DNA from: Ga0077555 sp963741565
GTDB lineage: Bacteria; Pseudomonadota; Alphaproteobacteria; Rhizobiales; Hyphomicrobiaceae
Assembly: GCA_963741565.1 (NCBI GenBank)
Contig: CAVUIK010000005.1
Span: forward strand, 1-64,000
Length of the DNA stretch: 64,000 nt
Direction of reading: 5' to 3'
The first letter of the stretch is position 1. Every line of letters begins with the position of its first letter. This document shows, piece after piece, positions 24,827 through 34,211 of the stretch. Below the pieces are notes generated by a model. The model was not told the DNA's origin. It was given only the letters and a program-made list of their open reading frames with translations, and made no database searches. The translations under genes and the position numbers were made by a program.

Positions 24827-25225
24827 ATGGCAGGCACGTTCAAATTCGAGTTGGTCTCACCCGAGAAGGTTCTCGTCTCCGGTGACGCATCGGAGGTCCA
24901 GGTCCCCGGTATGGACGGTGACTTCACCGTATTGGCCGGTCACGCGCCCGTCCTGTCGACGCTTCGTCCGGGCGTCCTTGATATCAAGCTCGGATCTGGC
25001 CCGCGGCGCGTCTTTGTGCGCGGCGGCATTGCCGAGGTGGAGCCGGATCGCCTGACGATCCTGGCCCAGCATCTCCTGGATCTCGACGGTCTGGATCGCG
25101 CGACCCTAGATAGCGAACTGAAGGCTGCGGAAACGATGCTCGGAGCCGCCAAGGATGACGTCCAGCGCCTCGTTGCACAGTCGGCGATCGAGCAGCTGAA
25201 GGCCTTGGCCGCCAAGGCGGCTTAG
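24827..25225 (+). CDS. atpC: F1F0 ATP synthase subunit epsilon
   Basis: Rotor subunit and intrinsic inhibitor, 132 residues. FKFELVSPEKVLVSGDASEV, VPGMDGDFTVLAGHAPVLST and FVRGGIAEVEPDRLTILAQH form the N-terminal beta sandwich; the C-terminal helices run from LDRATLDSELKAAETMLGAA to the end. Last gene of the operon; it overlaps by four bases the convergent small membrane gene. Confidence 0.96.
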   Translation: MAGTFKFELVSPEKVLVSGDASEVQVPGMDGDFTVLAGHAPVLSTLRPGVLDIKLGSGPRRVFVRGGIAEVEPDRLTILAQHLLDLDGLDRATLDSELKAAETMLGAAKDDVQRLVAQSAIEQLKALAAKAA

Positions 25226-25446
25226 ACTCGGACCGCGCGTCCCCGATCCAGGGCGGCGCGCAATTCGGCAATTCTGGCGACGCGCCGCAGCTGGTCTTCG
25301 CCGATCGCCATCACCGCGACGAAACTGGCCACACCGACAGCAAGCCCCCACGACGGCGAAGCGGCCGCCGACCCGATGGCCACGGCCATGCCGAGGCCGA
25401 GAATGGCGCAGCCGGCTCGAATGAAGTGTGCGGGCCCAAGCGACAT
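25222..25446 (-). CDS. Small membrane protein downstream of rppH
   Basis: A 74-residue product with two probable membrane segments (AGCAILGLGMAVAIGSAAA and WGLAVGVASFVAVMAIG) and a basic C-terminal helix with RRVARIAELRAALDRGR. Its ATG lies four bases after the rppH stop, with GGAG overlapping the end of rppH, so translation is likely coupled. No family is recognised; its 3' end overlaps atpC by four bases on the other strand. Confidence 0.55.
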   Translation of the reverse strand: MSLGPAHFIRAGCAILGLGMAVAIGSAAASPSWGLAVGVASFVAVMAIGEDQLRRVARIAELRAALDRGRAVRV

Positions 25447-25449
25447 GGA

Positions 25450-25947
25450 TCAGTTCTCCGGTTTGGCGAGTGCGCGGAATTCGTCGATGACGCTGGTATA
25501 GACAGCGCGCTTGAATGGCACGATCAAGGCGAGCACCTCGTTTACCGGTGCCCATCGCCAGCGGCTGAATTCAGCATCGTGGTCTGGCGGCGAAATGTTG
25601 ATCTCGTCGTCGGTGCCCGTGAAGCGGATTGCGAACCACTTCTGGGTCTGGCCGCGATACTTGCCGCCCCACAGTCGGCCCATGAGATTGGGCGGCAGGT
25701 CGTAGGGGTGCCAGGTCTGGCTCTCGCCGATGATATGACCTGAGCGGATGCCGGTTTCCTCGCGCAATTCACGCAATGCCGCGTCAGGCGGCGCCTCGCC
25801 GTCGTCGATGCCGCCCTGGGGCATCTGCCACCAGCCGCCGGGGCCATCCTTCATGGTGGCGATGCGTTGCCCGATCCAGAGTAGGCCATCGCCGTTGAGC
25901 ACCATCAGCCCAACGCAGGGCCGATAGGGCAGTTTCGAGACATCCAT
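25450..25947 (-). CDS. rppH: RNA pyrophosphohydrolase (Nudix)
   Basis: Removes pyrophosphate from the 5' triphosphate end of mRNA, starting decay; related plant-type enzymes also cleave diadenosine polyphosphates. At 165 residues it has the family length. YRPCVGLMVLNGDGLLWIGQ, WWQMPQGGIDDGEAP and the Nudix box residues RELREETGI are present, with WAPVNEVLALIVPFKRAVY at the C-terminus. It follows ctpA in the same direction, separated by a hairpin. Confidence 0.94.
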   Translation of the reverse strand: MDVSKLPYRPCVGLMVLNGDGLLWIGQRIATMKDGPGGWWQMPQGGIDDGEAPPDAALRELREETGIRSGHIIGESQTWHPYDLPPNLMGRLWGGKYRGQTQKWFAIRFTGTDDEINISPPDHDAEFSRWRWAPVNEVLALIVPFKRAVYTSVIDEFRALAKPEN

Positions 25948-25992
25948 TATTGCCTCCTAGGCGGTGCTTGAAACGATCGGGTCTTGAAACAG

Positions 25993-26017
25993 TTCGGGCG
26001 CCACGTTGGCGCCCGAA
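25993..26017 (-). terminator. Hairpin after ctpA
   Basis: TTCGGGCGCCA, loop CGT, TGGCGCCCGAA: a perfect 11-bp stem 23 bases downstream of the ctpA stop on the minus strand, followed there by CTGTTTC. It separates ctpA from rppH, and may only attenuate because rppH follows closely. Confidence 0.6.
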
Positions 26018-26039
26018 GTTAGGTCGATCGGTCCCGCCG

Positions 26040-27398
26040 TTACTGCTTCGGCGCGTCCTTCTTTTCCTCGGGTGTTGCCGGCTTCTCGACGCGGGCCGGT
26101 GGCTCTGGAATTTCACCGCGGATCAACTGTAGGGCGTACTGCAGCTGTGTATCTTTTTCCGGCTCCTTCGGCACATACGCCGATGAACCCGACTCTTCCT
26201 TTTTGTCCTTGCCGGCTTCGCCTTTCAGATGTCCCCGCAGGCTCGCTTCGCCACGCGGCTTTTCCGTCGTCTTCGGCTTCAGCTCTGGCGGCAACTCCTG
26301 CTCGATGATCACATCGGGATCGATGCCCTTCGCCTGGATCGACCGGCCCGAAGGCGTGTAGTAGCGCGCTGTCGTCAGTCGGATCGCGCCATTCTGGCCC
26401 AGCGGGATGATCGTCTGCACCGAGCCCTTGCCGAATGAGCGCGTGCCGATGATGAGCGCACGCTTGTGGTCCTGCAGAGCACCGGCGACAATTTCGGACG
26501 CCGAGGCGGAGCCGCCGTTGATCAGCACCAGGATGCGCTTGCCTTCGGTAATATCACCGGGACGAGCATTGGAACGCTGCGTCTCCTCGAGATTGCGCCC
26601 CTTAGTGAGCACGATCGCGCCCTTCTCCAGGAAGTCATCGGAAACGTTGATCGCCTGATCGAGCAGACCACCGGGATTATTGCGAAGATCGATGACGTAG
26701 CCCTTTGGAGCCTTGCCGAGCTGCTTCTTCAGGGCGTCGACCTGCTTCACCAGATTGGTGTGCGTCTGCTCGTTGAAGGTCGAGAGTTTGACGTAAATCA
26801 CCTCACCTTCAAGCCGCGATTTCACCGCGTTGATGCGGATAACGTCGCGCACGATCTTCAGCTCGACCGGCTCATCCTTGCCCTTTCGCAGGATCGTCAG
26901 CGTGATCGGCGTATTGACCGGGCCGCGCATCTTTTCCACGGCCTGCTCAAGTGTGAGCCCGGTAATCTGGTCGCCGTCTAGGTGCGTGATCAGGTCGTTC
27001 GACTGCACACCCGCTTTGGCCGCAGGCGTATCGTCGATCGGCGAGACCACCTTGATAACGCCATTCTCCATGGTGACCTCGATGCCGAGGCCGCCGAACT
27101 CGCCGCGGGTCTGCACCTGCATGTCGCGGAAGTGCTTCGGATTGAGGTAGGCCGAATGCGGATCGAGTGCGGCCAGCATGCCGTTGATGGCGCTATCGAT
27201 CAGCTGGGAATCATCCGGCTTCTCGACGTAGTCCGAGCGAACGCGCTCCAGCACGTCGCCGAACAGATCCAGCTGCTTGTAGATCTCGGCGTTCGGCGAG
27301 GTTGCCGAATAGGTGCGCGAGACGTTGAAGACCGTCGTTACCCCGGCCATGGCGGCCAGCGTGACGAAAGTCCAGAATGCATAATCGGGTTTGCGCAT
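26040..27398 (-). CDS. ctpA: C-terminal processing protease (S41)
   Basis: A 452-residue periplasmic serine protease. An N-terminal signal or anchor (FWTFVTLAAMAGVTTVF) is followed by a PDZ domain (GGLGIEVTMENGVIKVVSPI; GVQSNDLITHLDGDQ) and an S41 domain with the catalytic Ser in LINGGSASASEIVAGAL and Lys in RSFGKGSVQT, plus YVIDLRNNPGGLLDQAI. The C-terminus is Lys/Glu/Pro-rich. Its start overlaps the stop of the upstream EnvC-like gene (TAATG). The envC-ctpA-rppH order is common in Alphaproteobacteria and points to cell-wall remodelling. Confidence 0.95.
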   Translation of the reverse strand: MRKPDYAFWTFVTLAAMAGVTTVFNVSRTYSATSPNAEIYKQLDLFGDVLERVRSDYVEKPDDSQLIDSAINGMLAALDPHSAYLNPKHFRDMQVQTRGEFGGLGIEVTMENGVIKVVSPIDDTPAAKAGVQSNDLITHLDGDQITGLTLEQAVEKMRGPVNTPITLTILRKGKDEPVELKIVRDVIRINAVKSRLEGEVIYVKLSTFNEQTHTNLVKQVDALKKQLGKAPKGYVIDLRNNPGGLLDQAINVSDDFLEKGAIVLTKGRNLEETQRSNARPGDITEGKRILVLINGGSASASEIVAGALQDHKRALIIGTRSFGKGSVQTIIPLGQNGAIRLTTARYYTPSGRSIQAKGIDPDVIIEQELPPELKPKTTEKPRGEASLRGHLKGEAGKDKKEESGSSAYVPKEPEKDTQLQYALQLIRGEIPEPPARVEKPATPEEKKDAPKQ

Positions 27399-28852
27399 TA
27401 GCCTTGCACCTTGTTTAGGGCGTCCTTAGACCACCATGGCTCGGGATCGATTGGGCGACTGTCTTTTCGAAATTCCACATAGAGAACTGGTGCGTTCTCT
27501 GCTGTTTTCGTTTTGGCCCCCTTCGGGGCGCCACTCATCAGTCCAACCGCCTCGCCAGCAAGGACAAATTGGCCAAGTTGCACGTCAATCTGTGATAGGC
27601 CGGCCAGGAGAATATGATAGCCGTCTCCGCCGTTGATAATCAAGAGCTGACCGAAGGTCCGGAACTCTCCGGCGTAGACGATCCAGCCGTCGGCGGGAGC
27701 GGTTACCAGGGCGCTCTGGCGGGTCTCGATGACGATGCCCTTGGATTGACCACCATACTGCGTTTTCTCGCCAAATGCGATGACGCGCCGGCCTTGGGCC
27801 GGTAGCAGCAGCCGGCCCCGCGCGTCGGCAAACGGGATCGCGGGTTTCAGGCGACCCGGATTGAGGCTGGCCACTTGGCCGCCTTTGGGCGCGAGTTCAA
27901 TGGCGGGCGAGGGGCGCTCCGCTTTTGGCGGAGGCAGCGCGACGATGGTGACCGGTGGCGGTGCCGCCTGCGGCTTGGCTGGCGTTGGCGTTGCCAAGGC
28001 AACCACGTCGGGGCTGGCCGGTTCTAGGGCCGCCGGCTGGCCAACGGACCGATCCGCTGCCGCAACCTGGGGCAGCGAAGCCGGCTCTGACCGGGCCGTG
28101 AGATCCTGGCCGGTATGAGCTGAAACAGCCTTGTCGAGGCGTGTGATCAGCTCGTTCAGATCTGTCACGCTACGGGCGATCTCGGCGGCTTCGCGGCGGA
28201 CCTTCTCGAGTTCGGACTGGCGCTCCGCCAGCGATTGCCGTTTCGTTTCCATCAACTGGGCCAGCCGGGTGCGAGACTCGGCCAGACGCGCCGTTTCGGC
28301 TTTGAGCTTGTCGCCCTCGCCTTTGATGTCGCCCATGATCCGGGCCAGCTCATTCAAGCGGCCGGCCAGCCCGAGCGCTTGCTCGCGCAGTTCCGGAAAG
28401 GCTGCGGCCAGCATCATGGCGCTGCGGACCATCTGCAGCGCGTCTTCGCGTTTGGTGATCATCACCGGTGGCGGGTTGCGACCCATCCGCTGCATGGCGC
28501 CGAGCAGGCGTGCGATCGAATCGTGGCGCTGGACCAGGGAGCCGCGCAGCAGTTTTTCCTGAGCCTCGAGCTCGCCAATGCGCGCTTCAATGCCGCTCAT
28601 CTGCCGCTCGCCCTGCTGAATGAGGCGGCCAGTCTCGATGAGGCTCTGATTGAGGCGCTCGCGTTCCACCTGCATGGATTGAACGTCGGCGGCGAGGCCT
28701 TGTTCGGTCTTCCGGCGCTCATCGAGATTCTGGCGCGAGGCTTCGAGCTTGGCCCGGGCATCCGGGCTCTGGGCGCTCGCCGGCAGCGTCCCGATACACG
28801 CCAGTGTCATGGCCGACACGAGTGCCGCCATGCTGGTCGTGGCATCGGACAA
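27398..28852 (-). CDS. EnvC-like murein hydrolase activator
   Basis: A 484-residue periplasmic protein: signal peptide (LACIGTLPASAQS), a long coiled coil (about residues 30-250, rich in Glu, Arg and Leu, for example LEASRQNLDERRKTEQGLAA), a proline-rich linker and a C-terminal LytM/M23 domain. The LytM domain is degenerate: SKGIVIETRQSALVTAPADG and GDGYHILLAG lack the full set of zinc-binding His/Asp residues, as in EnvC, which activates amidases rather than cutting peptidoglycan itself. Upstream gene of the ctpA operon. Confidence 0.9.
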   Translation of the reverse strand: MSDATTSMAALVSAMTLACIGTLPASAQSPDARAKLEASRQNLDERRKTEQGLAADVQSMQVERERLNQSLIETGRLIQQGERQMSGIEARIGELEAQEKLLRGSLVQRHDSIARLLGAMQRMGRNPPPVMITKREDALQMVRSAMMLAAAFPELREQALGLAGRLNELARIMGDIKGEGDKLKAETARLAESRTRLAQLMETKRQSLAERQSELEKVRREAAEIARSVTDLNELITRLDKAVSAHTGQDLTARSEPASLPQVAAADRSVGQPAALEPASPDVVALATPTPAKPQAAPPPVTIVALPPPKAERPSPAIELAPKGGQVASLNPGRLKPAIPFADARGRLLLPAQGRRVIAFGEKTQYGGQSKGIVIETRQSALVTAPADGWIVYAGEFRTFGQLLIINGGDGYHILLAGLSQIDVQLGQFVLAGEAVGLMSGAPKGAKTKTAENAPVLYVEFRKDSRPIDPEPWWSKDALNKVQG

Positions 28853-29082
28853 AGCTCGTGAACGCTGTGCCAGAGTGGCCTCGTGTTAAGGTCGGCGCGA
28901 TGGTTCCAGATCAACGGGCGCGATGTGGCCATTCGTCGACTCGGCGATGGCTGACCAGGATATCATGAATGCGGCAATTCTAGTGCCCAAGTACGAAAGT
29001 TTGATCCGATCCAAAGCTGCCGAGTCCAACGTTGACTGGGTATTGGCAGACAGGACGAAGCGAACGACAGAGGAAGTGACGG

Positions 29083-29277
29083 ATGGGGTCTGGAATGGTC
29101 AATCTGACGGTGCTGGCGGCCCTGCTCGTGTTCGGCGTTCTGCTGGCGGGCCTTTGGAATATGGGCCGCCCCGGCTCCAGCGCCAATCTCAGCCAAAAAC
29201 TGATGCGCTGGCGGGTCGCCCTGCAGTTCGTCGCGATTGTGGTTGCGATGATTGCCTTGGCTCTGACGCAAAGGTGA
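29083..29277 (+). CDS. HIG1-domain twin transmembrane protein
   Basis: A 64-residue protein with two membrane helices (VNLTVLAALLVFGVLLAGLW and QFVAIVVAMIALALTQ) joined by a loop with the HIG1 signature 'S..LMR.RV..Q' (ANLSQKLMRWRVALQFV). Bacterial HIG1 proteins are small inner-membrane proteins linked to cytochrome oxidase assembly. The start at 29083 has GAGGAAG upstream. It stands between the EnvC-like gene and nudC. Confidence 0.85.
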   Translation: MGSGMVNLTVLAALLVFGVLLAGLWNMGRPGSSANLSQKLMRWRVALQFVAIVVAMIALALTQR

Positions 29278-29282
29278 AGCGC

Positions 29283-30218
29283 CTACAGTTTCCCGTCGAT
29301 GAAGCTCCGGATCAGCGCGTTGGCAATGGCGTGTTTGGCGGGCGCCGTCAGCCCGTGCGGATGCCGCTGCTCGATCATTGAGCGCACTTCATCGCGGCTG
29401 AACCAGCGCGCCTCGGCGATCTCGTTCTTGTCGATGGTAATGTCGGTCGATTCTGCGTAGCCGACGCAACCCATCATCAGCGAATGCGGAAACGGCCAAG
29501 GCTGGCTCGAATGATAGGTGACGCGACCGACCTGGATGTTGGTTTCCTCGAGCACCTCGCGGCGGACCGCATGCTCGATGTCCTCGCCAGGCTCGAGGAA
29601 TCCGGCCAATGTCGACCACATGTTGTTTTGATAGCGGTGCTCGTGGGCGAGCAGGCAGCGCTCCCCGTCGGTCACCAACATGATGACGACCGGGTCGGTA
29701 CGCGGGAACCAGTCGAGGCCGCAGCCCCAGCATTTGCGCCGCCAGCCGCCGTCTTTCATCAGTGTTTTTGAGCCGCATTTGCCGCAACAGCCGGCGTTCT
29801 GATGCCATTGCGCGAGCGCGCGGGCCTGGCCGGCCAGCGACTGTTCCTCGGGCGACAAAATTCCCTGCATTGCCAGCGTTCGAAGATCCACCGCCGGGCG
29901 CACGACCTCGATCGCGGCCGGGATGGAGCGGGCTTGATGATCGGTCATCGCGATGGCGAAGTGGGGCACGCCTGTATCGCGCGACAGGCCAAGAAAAAGC
30001 GCGTCTTCTTCGGCAATGCCGAGCCGGGTGATGTCGGCGCGTGTCAGCCAGCGCAGCGTCGCGCTGGACCGGTCCGCACCCGAGATGACGACCGGTTTCA
30101 GATCGCAGAAGATCAGGAAACGCGCATTTTCCGCGGTTCGATGGCCGGAAATGAAAACTTCGTCAGCGCGTTTCGGACCGGCGCGGTCCAGCAAGGTCGT
30201 CGCGGCAACCGTTGGCAT
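29283..30218 (-). CDS. nudC: NAD(+) diphosphatase / NAD-RNA decapping Nudix enzyme
   Basis: A 311-residue enzyme that hydrolyses NAD(H) and decaps NAD-capped RNA. It has the zinc ribbon CGKCGSK...RKCWGCGLDWFPRTDPV, the Nudix box GFLEPGEDIEHAVRREVLEE, and the NudC-specific SQPWPFPHSLMMG. The start at 30218 has AGAGGAG upstream; an in-frame ATG at 30392 would add 58 unsupported residues. Confidence 0.94.
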   Translation of the reverse strand: MPTVAATTLLDRAGPKRADEVFISGHRTAENARFLIFCDLKPVVISGADRSSATLRWLTRADITRLGIAEEDALFLGLSRDTGVPHFAIAMTDHQARSIPAAIEVVRPAVDLRTLAMQGILSPEEQSLAGQARALAQWHQNAGCCGKCGSKTLMKDGGWRRKCWGCGLDWFPRTDPVVIMLVTDGERCLLAHEHRYQNNMWSTLAGFLEPGEDIEHAVRREVLEETNIQVGRVTYHSSQPWPFPHSLMMGCVGYAESTDITIDKNEIAEARWFSRDEVRSMIEQRHPHGLTAPAKHAIANALIRSFIDGKL

Positions 30219-30416
30219 GTCGAGCTCCTCTGGGAAAGCGAAAAAGAGCACAGCGACAGGGTTGTTGCAACGGCATCGCGGACTGGGTCGGCGCCAATTT
30301 TGAGATATCCAAGCGAGTGTGGGATGAAGAACAGGATTTTCAAGCCCAGACCAATTGACGACAAGGGGGCGTTGTGCGCAATTTGCCGCCACTGCTCAAT
30401 TCTATGGGAGGAATGT

Positions 30417-31523
30417 ATGGTTTGTACGGTTAGGCGTGGGCTGGCGACAGCTCTCGGACTTGGCATGGTGATCGCCGCGTCCGCGCCCGCGTTCGCGCAA
30501 CAGAAAGTGCTGAAGATGCAGGCCTCTTGGCCGGCATCGCTCACGCTCTATGAGAATTTCACGGATTTCGCGAAGCGGCTCGAAGTTGTCACCGGCGGTC
30601 GCGTCAAGATCGAGCCGATGCCGGCCGGTCAGGTCGTACCCGCGTTCGAAGTGCTCGACGCCACGCACAAGAAGGTCATCGACGGAGCGCACACTTGGGC
30701 CGGCTACTGGGTCGGCAAGAACAAGGCGGCGATCCTATTCACCGGCGGCCCCGGCGGACCGTTCGGCATGGACCACATGGACTACCTGTCCTGGATGTGG
30801 CACGGCGGCGGCCTCGAGAAGTACAATAAGTTCTATCAGGAGACCCTGAAACTCAACGTCGTTACATTCCCGATCCTGTCGACCAGCCCGCAGGCGCTCG
30901 GCTGGTTCAAGAAGCCGATCACGTCGCTCGCCGACTTCAAAGGCCAGAAGTGCCGTCAGACCGGCATCGCGGCTGAAGTCATGAACGAGATGGGCATGCG
31001 CACGGTCAATATGCCGGGCGGTGAAATCATGCCGGCTGCCGAGCGCGGCACGATCGATTGTGCCGAGTGGGTTGGTGGCATCGAAGATCTACGGTTCGGC
31101 TTCCACACGATCTGGAAGTATCACTACGCACCATCGCTGCACGAGTCCGTGTCGATCGGTGAACTTCTGATCAACAAGGAAGTCTGGGACGGTCTCGCCA
31201 AGGTCGACCAGGAGATCGTCAAGGCAACGATCACCGAGCAGCTGTTCGTCTGGTGGGCGAAATGGCAGCGCCAAAACGCCGAGGCTGTTGTTGAGTTGCG
31301 CGATAAGCACAAAGTCAACATGGAGACCACGCCGGTCGAGATCCACACCGAGTTCCTGAAGGCCTGGGACAAGGTGGCGGAGAAGGAAGCGGCGGTAAAC
31401 CCGGTTTTCAAAGACGTCTATGAGTCCTTGAGGAAGTGGGCGTCGGTCACCGTTCCGGCGAAGCGCTTCTACTACCCGGCTTACGGGGTCGCTGCGGGTC
31501 ACTACTGGCCTGAGAAGAAATAA
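30417..31523 (+). CDS. dctP: TRAP transporter substrate-binding protein (DctP family)
   Basis: A periplasmic binding protein of 368 residues with signal peptide RRGLATALGLGMVIAASAPAFA. Family marks include the N-terminal VLKMQASWPASLTLYENFTD, VTGGRVKIEPMPAGQVVPAF and QTGIAAEVMNEMGMRTVNMP, GGEIMPAAERGTIDCAEWVG. The last motif is typical of the TRAP subgroup that binds 2-oxo acids or aromatic/chlorinated acids. Ligand is not certain. The start has GGGAGGAA upstream. It leads an operon with dctQ and dctM; a strong hairpin follows the stop. Confidence 0.93.
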   Translation: MVCTVRRGLATALGLGMVIAASAPAFAQQKVLKMQASWPASLTLYENFTDFAKRLEVVTGGRVKIEPMPAGQVVPAFEVLDATHKKVIDGAHTWAGYWVGKNKAAILFTGGPGGPFGMDHMDYLSWMWHGGGLEKYNKFYQETLKLNVVTFPILSTSPQALGWFKKPITSLADFKGQKCRQTGIAAEVMNEMGMRTVNMPGGEIMPAAERGTIDCAEWVGGIEDLRFGFHTIWKYHYAPSLHESVSIGELLINKEVWDGLAKVDQEIVKATITEQLFVWWAKWQRQNAEAVVELRDKHKVNMETTPVEIHTEFLKAWDKVAEKEAAVNPVFKDVYESLRKWASVTVPAKRFYYPAYGVAAGHYWPEKK

Positions 31524-31534
31524 CCGTCGAATCC

Positions 31535-31565
31535 AGGGCTGCAGCAGTGATGCTGCAGCCCTTTT
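31535..31565 (+). terminator. Strong hairpin between dctP and dctQ
   Basis: AGGGCTGCAGCA, loop GTGA, TGCTGCAGCCCT, then TTT: a perfect 12-bp stem with a short T run, 12 bases after the dctP stop. It looks like a partial terminator or 3'-end stabiliser that would let the binding protein be made in excess over the membrane subunits. Confidence 0.75.
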
Positions 31566-31645
31566 CGCGTCTGCTGGGGGGCCGGCAGAGTGTGCGCAAC
31601 AACAAGCACAAACGCTTCGGATCAACACGCCATCTGGGGGAGCTT

Positions 31646-32218
31646 ATGTCCCAAACAAGTCAGCCAAACGCTCGGCCATCCGCTGGGTACATGGGCATCA
31701 TTCGGGCGATCGACAAGTTCACCGAATGGACCGGCCCGCTTTTCATGTTGATCGTGATCCCGCTGATCCTCTCGAACGTCGTCGAGGTGTTCATGCGGTA
31801 TCTGTTCAAGGACCCCACCGTCTGGGCGCTCGACGTGACAACGATGGCATTTGGCGGCTTGTTCATGATCGGCAGCGCGTATGGTCTGCTCAAGGGCGCG
31901 CACGTTCGCACCGACATGCTTTGGGATAAGTTCTCCGAGAAGAAGAAGGGTGTGATCGACAGCTGCGCCTACGTCCTCTTCTTCCTCCCCGCTATGGCGA
32001 TCCTTTGCTTCTCGAGCTTCGACGACTTCCTGTATTCGATGTCGATCAACGAGAAATCGAACTCAGGGGCATGGCAACCGATCATCTGGCCGCTGCGCGG
32101 CGTGATCACGCTCTCGACGGGCATGCTTTTCCTGCAGGGTATTTCTGAGCTGTTGAAGAGCATCTATGCCGCCCGTACGGGTGAAGTGCTCGTGAAGCAC
32201 GAAAAGATCGAGGTCTGA
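31646..32218 (+). CDS. dctQ: TRAP transporter small permease subunit (DctQ family)
   Basis: A 190-residue membrane protein with four hydrophobic segments (LFMLIVIPLILSNVVEVFMR, TTMAFGGLFMIGSAYGLLKG, CAYVLFFLPAMAILCFSSF, and the C-terminal VITLSTGMLFLQGISELL). ERNVWALD-type spacing and AHVRTDM are typical of DctQ. The start at 31646 has GGGGGAG upstream. Four bases separate it from dctM. Confidence 0.92.
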   Translation: MSQTSQPNARPSAGYMGIIRAIDKFTEWTGPLFMLIVIPLILSNVVEVFMRYLFKDPTVWALDVTTMAFGGLFMIGSAYGLLKGAHVRTDMLWDKFSEKKKGVIDSCAYVLFFLPAMAILCFSSFDDFLYSMSINEKSNSGAWQPIIWPLRGVITLSTGMLFLQGISELLKSIYAARTGEVLVKHEKIEV

Positions 32219-32222
32219 GCTC

Positions 32223-33919
32223 ATGAACTTCAACGAGATCCTTGGCGCCATCATGTTGTTTGGCATGGTGGCTGTGATTTTTATAGGGTTCCCGATCTCC
32301 TTCACGCTACTCTTCCTGGCGCTGGTGTTCGGTGGCGCCGGCCTCGGCTGGGCCCAAACCTTCGATTTGGCCTACCTGCAGATCTGGGGAACGATGAAGG
32401 ATGAAATCCTTCCCTCGGTTCCGCTTTTCATCTTCATGGGCTACATGACAGAGCAGGCGGGTCTGATGGAGCGCCTGTTTGTCGCGCTTCGCTTGATGCT
32501 GTCTAGAGTGAGAGGCGCGCTTTATCTGGCCGTCATCCTGACCGCCACCATCTTCGCCATGGCGACTGGAATTGTCGGCGCGGCCGTGACCGTGCTCGGC
32601 ATCATGGCTGGCCCGATCATGATCAAGACGGGCTATGACGCACGGCTCTCGGCCGGCGCGATTGCTGCTGGCGGCACGTTGGGCGTTCTCATTCCGCCAA
32701 GCGTCATGCTCGTCGTAATGGGCCCCACCATGGGTGTGCCGGTTAATTTGCTCTACTCGGCAGCTTTCGGGCCGGGGTTCCTGCTGGCAGGTAGCTATAT
32801 CGCTTACTGCCTGATCCGTAGCTTCATCAATCCGTCGCTCGGGCCGCCGGTTCCGGCAGCCGAGCGCCTTGCGGCGATGGAAGCGGTCAAGACCGACGTT
32901 GTGCCGAAGCCGGTATGGGCGCTGGGCTTGGTTTGTCTCATCGTCATGGCACCAATGGTCGCCCAGCTTTGATCGGATTGGTCAGTTCCGTAGTTGGGAT
33001 GTGGTTCAAGCTACCTGACACCTCGCTGATGGTTGTCGGTGCCTTGGGCGCACTTCTTGCCGTTATTGGTGCTGTGCAATACATCCGCGCGCCGTTCTTC
33101 CGGTCGATCATCATCGGTATCGCTCCGCTTTCGGCACTGATCTTCTTCACGCTGGGCACGATCCTTGCGGGTCTGGCCACGCCGACGGAGGCAGCCTCGT
33201 GCGGTGCGTTCGGCGCCACGTTCCTGGCCATGGTCTACGGAAAGCTGTCGCTCGGATCGGCCAACCAGTCGGTGTTCACGATCGGCAGCATCGTGGGGGC
33301 CATCATCGGCTACTTCCTCGGACAGTACTTCGTCGGTGGCGTTTCCGGAGGCGCCTTTGGTGCGCTCTGCGTCGGCCTGATTCCAGCGTTCCTCTACAGC
33401 CCGCCGCTTAAGAACGCGGGCATGGGAACCATGGTCACGTCGGCCATGGTTTTGCTGCTGGCCGTTGCTTCGAACGTGTTCGGCGCCGTGTTCACCAAAC
33501 TCGGCACTGCCGGCGTCATCACCAACGGTCTCATCGCGCTGCCACTGAGTGATTTGTGGAAACTCGCGCTGATCATGGTGATCATCTTCATCCTTGGCTG
33601 GCCGTTCGAGTGGCCGGCCATCATTCTCGTCTTCCTGCCGATCTTCCTGCCGGTGGTCGAGAAGCTGAAGGTGCACGGTCTGAGCAAGCTGGATCTGCTG
33701 ATCTGGTTCGGGGCATTGGTGGCGGTGAATCTACAAACGGCCTTCCTCAGTCCACCCGTGGCCATGTCAGCCTACTATCTGCGAAACGTCGTGCCGCAGT
33801 GGAGCCTGTCCACGATCTATCGCGGCATGGCCGACTACATGGTGATCCAGTGCGTCGCACTGGTCGCGCTGTTCTTCTTCCCGGAGATCGCGCTGTGGCT
33901 GGTGCGTGCGCTCAAGTAG
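32223..33919 (+). CDS. dctM: TRAP transporter large permease subunit (DctM family), frameshifted
   Basis: Polytopic membrane subunit. The first part (to about 32965) has FPISFTLLFLALVFGGAGLG, ATGIVGAAVTVLGIMAGPIM and AAGGTLGVLIPPSVMLVVMG, which are DctM signatures. The second part has GTILAGLATPTEAASCGAFG and FILGWPFEWPAIILVFLPIF. They lie in different frames; adding one C to the CCC at 32962-32964 joins them as MVAPALIGLV. Restored length is about 565 residues, longer than common DctM (about 430) because of extra hydrophobic segments in the middle, as in some larger TRAP subfamilies. A sequence error is likely because both halves are well preserved. Confidence 0.85.
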
Positions 33920-33948
33920 TTCGCTTCGCTCGAAAACAATCATTTGCA

Positions 33949-33979
33949 ACGGCCGCCTCTCGGGGCGGCCGTAATGCTT
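33949..33979 (+). terminator. Terminator of the TRAP operon
   Basis: ACGGCCGCC, loop TCTCGG, GGCGGCCGT at 33949-33972, followed by AATGCTTTT. It lies 30 bases after the dctM stop. Confidence 0.7.
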
Positions 33980-34035
33980 TTCGGCGCCACAACCCGATAT
34001 CTGGTTGCGGGATGGGTGGCCGACGATTAGATAGG

Positions 34036-34128
34036 GGCCGGGCTGGCGGCGGACGGGTCCCTCGCCAATCGGGTCAGGTCCGGAAGGAAGCAGCCCTAAC
34101 GATCCGGGCTCGGGTCGCTGCCAGCCTT
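34036..34128 (+). ncRNA. ffs: Signal recognition particle RNA (small, 4.5S-type)
   Basis: Contains the conserved SRP apical region GGTCAGGTCCGGAAGGAAGC followed by AGCCCTAACG, that is the GGAA tetraloop and symmetric/asymmetric internal loops bound by Ffh. The ends GGCTGGCGGCG and CGCTGCCAGCC pair to close the hairpin, and TTAATTTT follows as a terminator-like tail. The position directly upstream of dnaX is typical of Alphaproteobacteria. Exact ends are estimated from the pairing. Confidence 0.92.
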
Positions 34129-34211
34129 AATTTTCTCCGCGAGCCGCCATCGGCTCTTCGCGCGCGCGGCGCAAACCCCGCTGAAGCGGGGCCCGTCATG
34201 AAGCGGGACGC

